From: Acidianus hospitalis
GTDB taxonomy: Archaea; Thermoproteota; Thermoprotei_A; Sulfolobales; Sulfolobaceae
Direction: 5' to 3'
Length of the DNA stretch: 10,957 bases
Assembly: GCA_003086435.1 (NCBI GenBank)
Contig: QEFD01000075.1
Coordinates: 1 to 10,957, forward strand
This document shows, in pieces, positions 6,520 through 10,957 of the stretch. Position 1 is the stretch's first letter; each line of letters begins with the position of its first letter. The notes under the pieces are model-generated. The model was given only the letters and a program-made list of their open reading frames with translations. It was not told where the DNA came from and ran no database searches. Both the position numbers and the translations under genes were made by a program.

Positions 6520-6544
6520 TAAAATAGTAGTTATAACTATTTTA
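6520..6544. repeat. Perfect 9-base inverted repeat in the peroxiredoxin promoter
   Basis: Arms TAAAATAGT (6520-6528) and ACTATTTTA (6536-6544) are exact reverse complements separated by seven bases. The element begins 14 bases upstream of the peroxiredoxin ATG and overlaps the TATA-like TTTTAAAA (6540-6547), which is centred about 37 bases before the ATG. Size, symmetry and position suit a dimeric regulator. Which protein binds it cannot be told from sequence. Confidence 0.5.
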
Positions 6545-6586
6545 AAACACTTCTTTTTCAGATTTGAGTATAAAGATTTTTTAACT

Positions 6587-7564
6587 TCAGTGTTGAGTAA
6601 TATCCTTTTGTTGGTATTCTTTAAATCCAACATCGTTTATTACCTTAGTAACAACATTACAAACCCACTTATTCGCTGGAGAAATTATTCCAATTCTCCT
6701 TAAGATTCTATAGATTAATGGAATCTCTAAAGAAGCTCCTGCAGCTAATGGATGCCCTCCTCCACCTAATTTTGCTGCAAATAACCTTACATTTATTGTA
6801 GAACTTCTGAAAGAGATAGCCTTACCATTTGCAGATACAAATACTTTTGCCCCAGTCCTTGTCATTAAATATTGAGCGGCGTAACTTATGTCTGGAGGGC
6901 CTTTCCACCTTATTGCAACTACAACTTTTACACCATTAACTTCTATTACGCGGTAGTACTTAGGAAGTTTTTGATACCCTTTCAATTCCTGGTCTACTTG
7001 GTCTTCTAAAATTTTCTGAAATTCTTCGTTCCAAAGAATTCCATTGTAAAATGTTTCTATTAATTTCTTCTTCCATCCATAATCTTTGTTGCTTTCAACG
7101 ATTCTCCTTAATTTTTCGCCCATTGGATCATTATGTAACCAAATATCTACTGAACAATCGGCCGAGGCAAGTTTTGACGAGAATTCGTCGTCTGGATTCA
7201 TTACTTTATGTACAACTCCTGCACCACAAGTTGAAGTGTCGTGATGAACTTCAACTCCTATTTCAGAAAGCTTTGATTTCCATTCTTCTTTCCAAACATG
7301 ATGATCAAACCACTGTATCTTTACACCTTGATCTATTAATTTTTTGCAACTCTCAACTATTTTATCAAAAGTACTTTCATTTAAACCGAGGTCGGCTATC
7401 ATTACATTATATACTCCTCTTGGCTCTAGTTTGCTCAATAAGTTATGAACTTTTGTGGGCTCAGTAAACCAAACGTTTTTTGGTAGAGATTTTACTGCCC
7501 TTGCATAAACTGCCACTGATGCTGTACCATCGAAGTCGTTATGAACTATTGCATAGTAATCCAT
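6587..7564 (-). CDS. DHH-DHHA1 phosphoesterase (RecJ/NrnA-like)
   Basis: A 325-residue metal-dependent phosphodiesterase. The DHH domain shows motif I HNDFDG (8-13), motif II ADLG (D58), the DHH triad FDHH (86-89), a GVEVHHDTSTCGAG segment (103-116) and acids near SADCSVD (134-140). The C-terminal DHHA1 domain has SFRSS (251-255) and the substrate-binding GGGGHPLAAGA (267-277). The size is that of short NrnA-like proteins that cleave nano-RNA or dinucleotides, but RecJ/GAN-like exonuclease activity is equally possible; sequence alone does not decide. It is last in the four-gene cluster, 16 bases after the nicotinamidase-like gene, with no clear Shine-Dalgarno. A weak TATA-like GTTTAATAC about 30 bases upstream could give it its own promoter. 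Location downstream of endonuclease V suggests, but does not prove, a nucleic-acid role. Confidence 0.88.
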   Translation of the reverse strand: MDYYAIVHNDFDGTASVAVYARAVKSLPKNVWFTEPTKVHNLLSKLEPRGVYNVMIADLGLNESTFDKIVESCKKLIDQGVKIQWFDHHVWKEEWKSKLSEIGVEVHHDTSTCGAGVVHKVMNPDDEFSSKLASADCSVDIWLHNDPMGEKLRRIVESNKDYGWKKKLIETFYNGILWNEEFQKILEDQVDQELKGYQKLPKYYRVIEVNGVKVVVAIRWKGPPDISYAAQYLMTRTGAKVFVSANGKAISFRSSTINVRLFAAKLGGGGHPLAAGASLEIPLIYRILRRIGIISPANKWVCNVVTKVINDVGFKEYQQKDITQH

Positions 7565-7580
7565 TTGCTTAAAATTACTT

Positions 7581-8170
7581 TTATTTAGTATTAAACTTTA
7601 TTCCGGCAGAAGTTGTTATTTTTCCTTTATAGAGAAAATCGACTTGCCTAAGAGTTGCGTAATAGTCAAAATCTGTTATAGCAGAAATTCCATCCTTTGG
7701 CATTATAACATTATACCACCTTAGTGCGGCACTACCTGCAGTGTGTAAAACACAAATATTTGCTACAGTCCCAGTTATTATTAAGTTCTTTATACCTTTT
7801 ACTCTTAGAATGTAATCTAAGGGAGTCTCAAAGAACGCGTCATACCTGTATTTTTTAATGATGAAATCGTCTTTTTCTGGCTTTAATTCATCTATTATTT
7901 CTGCGCCCCAAGTTCCAGCTAGTGCGTGTTCTCCCCATATTTTAAATTCAGGATCATCCTTCATGTGCCAATCTTGAGTATAGATAACTAGAGCAGAGGA
8001 ATACCTAGCTTTCTTGATTAGATCCTTTATCGGTTTTATTGTACTCTCAGCTGTAGGAACTGGAAGCTTTCCATCTTTTCTAACAAAATCGTTTTGCATA
8101 TCAACTATAATGAGTGCAGTATCGTGAGGGTTAAGTTCAATCTCTTTTTCTTCTGGAATTTTAGGTACTT

Positions 8171-8177
<7 letters not shown>
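7581..8177 (-). CDS. pncA: Isochorismatase-fold amidohydrolase, probable nicotinamidase
   Basis: Predicted to hydrolyse nicotinamide to nicotinic acid for NAD salvage. The 198 residues show the cysteine-hydrolase triad D26 (VDMQNDF), K109 ([10 protein letters not shown]) and C142 (ANICV), with the cis-peptide motif TGTVAN (135-140). The metal ligands that mark nicotinamidases within this superfamily seem present: D69 and H71 in DWH, and H84 in GEHALAGT. This favours nicotinamidase over isochorismatase, though Sulfolobales carry several paralogues and substrate is not proven. The ATG at 8177 overlaps the endonuclease V stop by seven bases (ATGTTAG), so translation is probably coupled. A link between NAD salvage and the repair genes of the cluster is not obvious; NAD consumption during damage is only a speculation. 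Confidence 0.8.
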
Positions 8178-8768
<591 letters not shown>

Positions 8769-8797
<29 letters not shown>

Positions 8798-9242
8798 TAT
8801 TCTTACCTTCTAAGGAAAGTAAAAACTCGAATTGTTGCATGGTTTGCACAGCTCCCTCCCTATATTTCCTTACTTCCTCTACAGCCTCATTAGCATTTAA
8901 ACCTTCAGTTACCATTAAATATCCTGCAAGAACAGTGCCGGTTCTTCCAATTCCTCCTACGCAATGAATTAAGTTTCCTCTCCCTTCTAACCATTCCATA
9001 ATTTCCTCGAATTGACTTAAAGTTGGGGGATAACCGTCGGGAATAGGCACGTGAATAAACTTTAGTCCGTTCTCTTCAAGTACTGAAAAGTAGTAATCTA
9101 CACTTCCCCAGGCTTCCTCTATTTCCCATTCTTCCGGTAAGACTACGACTTTCTTTACTCCGCTAGCTTTCCATTTCTTTATTTCGTCTACGGTATAAGG
9201 TAAGCAAGATCCGCCTATGATGCCTTTCCTCACCCAATACAT
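8769..9242 (-). CDS. Small tyrosine/dual-specificity protein phosphatase (SsoPTP type)
   Basis: Removes phosphate from tyrosine and possibly serine/threonine of cytosolic proteins. The 157-residue protein has the P-loop [11 protein letters not shown] (93-103; nucleophile C94, R100) and general acid D69 in the IPDG loop, plus QFEF (137-140) matching the Q-loop. It closely resembles the structurally studied S. solfataricus enzyme SsoPTP in length and sequence, as I recall it. It leads the four-gene minus-strand cluster. A TATA-like GTATTTTTAGA (9283-9273) lies about 36 bases before the ATG, implying a leader of about ten bases containing GAGTGG, a weak Shine-Dalgarno. Its gene overlaps endonuclease V by 29 bases. 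It is divergent from the RadA paralogue across 110 bases. A regulatory role in the DNA-damage context is inference only. Confidence 0.93.
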
Positions 9243-9352
9243 TTATACCACTCAGAAGATCCGCTGCTCTTCATCTAAAAATACAATTGATTTTCTAATA
9301 TAAAACGCTCGCGGTCTTCTAGAGTTTTATTTTCAAAAATCAAATTTAACTT
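9243..9352. promoter_or_regulatory. Divergent promoter region: phosphatase cluster / RadA paralogue
   Basis: A 110-base gap with a promoter for each side. On the plus strand GTTTTATTTT (9324-9333) is centred 25 bases before the ATG at 9353, suiting a leaderless transcript. On the minus strand GTATTTTTAGA (9283-9273) serves the phosphatase. The middle contains a small GC-rich patch GCTCGCGG (9307-9314) unlike its AT-rich surroundings and the palindrome CAATTG (9284-9289). No strong long inverted repeat was found. Confidence 0.5.
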
Positions 9353-10132
9353 ATGGCAAGATTATCAACAGGAATACCAGATTTTGATAAATTAATAGAA
9401 GGAGGAATACCTCAAGGCTTCTTTGTAGCAGCAACAGGAGAGCCCGGCACTGGCAAAACTATCTTTTCATTGAGTTTTATCCATGAGGGATTGAAAGAAG
9501 GAGATATAGGCATATATGTAACTACCGAGGAAAGTAGGGATTCCATTCTAAGACAAGCAAAGCAGTTTAATTGGGATTTAGAAAGTTATCTAGATAAGAA
9601 ATTAATAATTATTGACGCTTTAATGAAAGAAAAAGAAGACGAGTGGTCTTTGGAAGAAGTTACACCAGAAGAAATGGTGAAAAAAGTTATTGCAGCTAAG
9701 CAAAAGTTAGGTTATGGCAGGGCGAGGCTAGTAATAGACTCAGTTTCTGCATTCTTCTTAGATAAACCTGCCATGGCTAGGAAGATAAGTTACTACTTAA
9801 AGAGAGTCCTTTACAAGTGGAAATTTACAATAATAGCAACTTCACAGTATGCAATAACTACTTCACAAGCCTTTGGTTTCGGAGTTGAACATGTGGCTGA
9901 CGGAATAATAAGGTTTAGGAGAGTAGTTAAAGACGGGATGCTTCACCGTTATGTTTTAATTGAGAAAATGAGGCAGACTAATCACGATAAGTACGTTTGG
10001 GAAATAGATATAGTCCCCGGAAAAGGAATAGTTTTGCTAGGAAAAGTCCAGGAGAGAAAAGAAGACTATGCATTACCGAAGAAGGTTATGGATAAGATAA
10101 AGGAAGCAAATAAGGACGAGTTTCAAAGCTAA
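9353..10132 (+). CDS. RadA paralogue / KaiC-like RecA-fold ATPase (aRadC type)
   Basis: A 259-residue RecA-fold ATPase without the N-terminal HhH domain of true RadA. Walker A is GEPGTGKT (29-36; K35, T36), the catalytic-glutamate region TTEES is at 57-61, and Walker B is LVIDS (126-130; D129). IIATSQYA (160-167) resembles motif L1/sensor sequences of KaiC/RadA proteins. It matches the S. solfataricus RadA paralogue Sso2452, for which single-stranded DNA binding and anti-recombinase activity were reported. The likely role is therefore modulating RadA-driven recombination. The start at 9353 has the ATP-domain opening ARLSTGIPDFDKLI and a leaderless-type promoter. Its stop overlaps that of the convergent PIN gene by three bases. 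Its neighbour, the phosphatase, matches the adjacent gene in S. solfataricus as I remember it, so this is conserved synteny. Confidence 0.92.
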   Translation: MARLSTGIPDFDKLIEGGIPQGFFVAATGEPGTGKTIFSLSFIHEGLKEGDIGIYVTTEESRDSILRQAKQFNWDLESYLDKKLIIIDALMKEKEDEWSLEEVTPEEMVKKVIAAKQKLGYGRARLVIDSVSAFFLDKPAMARKISYYLKRVLYKWKFTIIATSQYAITTSQAFGFGVEHVADGIIRFRRVVKDGMLHRYVLIEKMRQTNHDKYVWEIDIVPGKGIVLLGKVQERKEDYALPKKVMDKIKEANKDEFQS

Positions 10133-10551
10133 GGTCTTATTACCTCTACTAAATCTTTTACCCTATCATAATCCTTGTCATTACTCACTATTGTAGCGTT
10201 CATTTTTCTAGCAATTACGACATTTATTGCATCTCCTACATTAATTTCTCTCTCGAATATTATGTCAATAACTTTCAAAATATCATCCTTATTAACGTCA
10301 ATGATAGAATTTTTCATTTCATTCTTTATTAATTTTAGAAAATTTAGGTAACCTTTAGCTCTATCTTTGTGTCCTTTCTTCATCATTTCCATGTATTTGT
10401 TTCTTATAATCACTATAAATTCATATAAAGCTATGTTTGTTATTCTATACTCCTTTTCTCTGAAATTTAAATATTTCTTAGAAAATAGAATATCGGTATC
10501 GATAAGATGTATTTTCCCATTCTTCTCCTCTTTTTCTTTCTCACTACTCAA
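10129..10551 (-). CDS. vapC: PIN-domain ribonuclease toxin (VapC family)
   Basis: A 140-residue PIN-domain protein, the toxin of a type II toxin-antitoxin pair; such toxins usually cleave RNA with Mg2+. The acidic pocket is complete: D18 (HLIDTD), E44 (LYEF), D107 (NVGDAIN) and D125/D127 (VSNDKDYDRV). The first twelve residues are charged and lie before the PIN fold. The start is TTG at 10551-10549, overlapping the antitoxin stop by eight bases. An in-frame TAA lies three codons upstream and no ATG is near the N-terminus, so TTG or an equally rare codon must be used. GGAGGT (10568-10563) is a strong Shine-Dalgarno eleven bases upstream. The rare start may keep toxin below antitoxin. The 3' end overlaps that of the RadA paralogue by three bases. 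Confidence 0.87.
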   Translation of the reverse strand: MSSEKEKEEKNGKIHLIDTDILFSKKYLNFREKEYRITNIALYEFIVIIRNKYMEMMKKGHKDRAKGYLNFLKLIKNEMKNSIIDVNKDDILKVIDIIFEREINVGDAINVVIARKMNATIVSNDKDYDRVKDLVEVIRP

Positions 10552-10798
10552 CCTTATTTACGACCTCCTTTTCTACGATCTCCTCAACTTCTTCAGGGGA
10601 GAGTTCTTCCACCAGTTTTAGAAACTCGTCACTGAACGCTTTAGAAGCATGTCTGGACACGGCTTCTGCAACTTCTTTGTTGTCGGTTATAAAATATCCA
10701 GAACCTAAATCTATTATATAAACATCCTTTCCTTTAAAACTAGATATAAGAATCCTACCCTTATCGTCAGCTTTCTTTACTAAAATTTCACCTATCAT
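10544..10798 (-). CDS. vapB: AbrB/SpoVT-type antitoxin (VapB family)
   Basis: An 84-residue protein with an N-terminal swapped-hairpin AbrB-like DNA-binding domain (about 3-32), recognisable from ILVKKADDKGRILISS (5-20) and KDVYIID (24-30). A charged helical tail (about 41-84, rich in Glu and Lys) follows and would wrap the toxin. It precedes and overlaps the PIN toxin gene, the standard antitoxin-first order. The ATG at 10798 fits a TATA-like CTTATTTAG (10829-10821) about 27 bases upstream, which suggests a leaderless mRNA. Antitoxins of this type repress their own promoter by binding inverted repeats, and a suitable repeat lies there. The family call is by pattern; the function is inferred from pairing with the PIN gene. 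Confidence 0.8.
   Translation of the reverse strand: MIGEILVKKADDKGRILISSFKGKDVYIIDLGSGYFITDNKEVAEAVSRHASKAFSDEFLKLVEELSPEEVEEIVEKEVVNKVE
10563..10568 (-). promoter_or_regulatory. Shine-Dalgarno that fixes the vapC TTG start
   Basis: GGAGGT on the minus strand, inside the end of the antitoxin gene, lies eleven bases before the TTG at 10551. It is one of the best matches to the archaeal anti-Shine-Dalgarno in the window and supports use of the weak start codon. Confidence 0.55.
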
Positions 10799-10801
10799 AA
10801 A

Positions 10802-10849
10802 TGGTACTTATTATATTCCTCTAAATAAGTCTTCCCACAATCCGTACCA
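10802..10849. repeat. Nested inverted repeats upstream of vapB, candidate operator
   Basis: Inner repeat: ACTTATT (10806-10812) and AATAAGT (10824-10830), seven-base exact arms with eleven bases between, the right arm covering the vapB TATA-like box. Outer repeat: TGGTAC (10802-10807) and GTACCA (10844-10849), six-base exact arms. Both lie within the 95-base gap between vapB and the divergent CARF gene. Position over the TATA box fits autorepression by VapB or VapBC. Binding is inferred, and AT-rich arms can occur by chance. Confidence 0.45.
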
Positions 10850-10862
10850 CTATACTGCTAGA

Positions 10863-10870
10863 ATTTTTAT
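10863..10870 (+). promoter_or_regulatory. TATA-like box of the CARF gene
   Basis: ATTTTTAT is centred about 27 bases before the ATG at 10894, the spacing for a leaderless archaeal transcript. It supports the chosen start and shows that the CARF gene has its own promoter, divergent from vapBC. Confidence 0.5.
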
Positions 10871-10893
10871 TGCTCTTCTCATCATTCTATCTC

Positions 10894-10957
10894 ATGGTAA
10901 AGTTAGTAGCTACTTTAGGAACTTCTCCAGGTGGAGTTTTTGAAACTTACATGAATT
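10894..10957 (+). CDS. CARF-domain protein, N-terminus only (probable CRISPR ring nuclease or Csx1-like)
   Basis: Only 21 codons are in the window. The visible start, MVKLVATLGTSPGG, followed by VFETYMN, is a first hydrophobic strand followed by the T-x-G-T-S-P-G-G loop characteristic of CARF (CRISPR-associated Rossmann fold) domains that bind cyclic oligoadenylate. In Sulfolobales very similar N-termini occur in Crn1 ring nucleases, which degrade cyclic tetra-adenylate and switch off type III CRISPR signalling, and in some Csx1/Csm6-like effectors. The rest of the gene is beyond the right edge, so these cannot be separated here. It starts leaderlessly after a TATA-like box and is divergent from the VapBC pair. 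It is too short for firm proof, but the motif is distinctive. Confidence 0.7.
   Translation, partial: MVKLVATLGTSPGGVFETYMN

Noticed and set aside
7051..7467. Plus-strand open frame of 138 codons opposite the DHH gene
   Set aside because: The residue make-up is unnatural and it lies wholly opposite the conserved DHH domain, so it is a shadow frame.
9255..9272. Small inverted repeat GAAGA-N8-TCTTC
   Set aside because: Five-base arms are too short to stand out from chance, and extension in either direction fails.
9240..9283. Possible C/D box sRNA on the minus strand (AGATGA followed by CTGA)
   Set aside because: The C-box-like element has a mismatch and no matching second C'/D pair with proper spacing follows; a TATA box and the phosphatase leader explain the stretch better.
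10367..10621. Plus-strand open frame of 84 codons opposite vapC/vapB
   Set aside because: It is a Phe/Ile-rich antisense frame of two well-supported overlapping genes.

Overview
This is AT-rich DNA with tightly packed genes from an archaeon, almost certainly a member of the Sulfolobales (Sulfolobus/Acidianus/Sulfurisphaera type). The evidence is a Hel308 helicase, a RadA paralogue, a small Sulfolobus-type tyrosine phosphatase, endonuclease V, a DUF763 protein, a VapBC pair and the start of a CARF protein. The promoters are archaeal: TATA-like boxes lie about 25-30 bases before many start codons, which fits leaderless mRNAs, while genes inside operons have internal Shine-Dalgarno-like sites or overlapping ends. 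I cannot name the species. No rRNA, tRNA, CRISPR array or insertion sequence was seen, and no gene-free gap exceeds about 110 bases.

Layout. 1-967 (-): N-terminal 322 residues of the repair helicase Hel308, cut by the window edge. 1066-2233 (+): a small ribbon-helix-helix (RHH) regulator overlapping a PiT-family anion/phosphate permease. 2222-2881 (-): a PhoU-like DUF47 protein convergent with, and overlapping, the permease. 5149-2914 (-): a DUF763 gene overlapping a citrate synthase gene that starts with TTG. 5185-5829 (+): a metallophosphoesterase, divergent from DUF763 across only 35 bases. 6506-5859 (-): a one-cysteine peroxiredoxin with an inverted repeat in its promoter. 9242-6587 (-): a four-gene cluster of tyrosine phosphatase, endonuclease V, nicotinamidase-like hydrolase and DHH phosphoesterase. 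9353-10132 (+): RadA paralogue (aRadC type), divergent from that cluster. 10798-10129 (-): AbrB-type antitoxin and PIN toxin. 10894 to the right edge (+): first 21 codons of a CARF-domain protein, probably a CRISPR ring nuclease (Crn1) or Csx1-like effector.

How the genes fit together. Three themes stand out. The first is DNA repair and recombination: Hel308, endonuclease V, the DHH phosphoesterase and the RadA paralogue. The second is a probable phosphate module: RHH regulator, PiT permease and DUF47 partner, with a candidate RHH operator between the regulator's TATA box and start codon. The third, at the right end, is defence and stress: VapBC next to a type III CRISPR signalling protein. 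Citrate synthase and peroxiredoxin are housekeeping functions between them.

Most of the window is ordinary core genome. The points most worth a second look are the operator-like inverted repeats before the RHH, peroxiredoxin and vapB genes, the unusual motif residues in the permease and the metallophosphoesterase, the coupling of DUF763 to citrate synthase, the repair/phosphatase/NAD cluster, and the CARF gene at the edge. I did not find a clear new multi-gene system.
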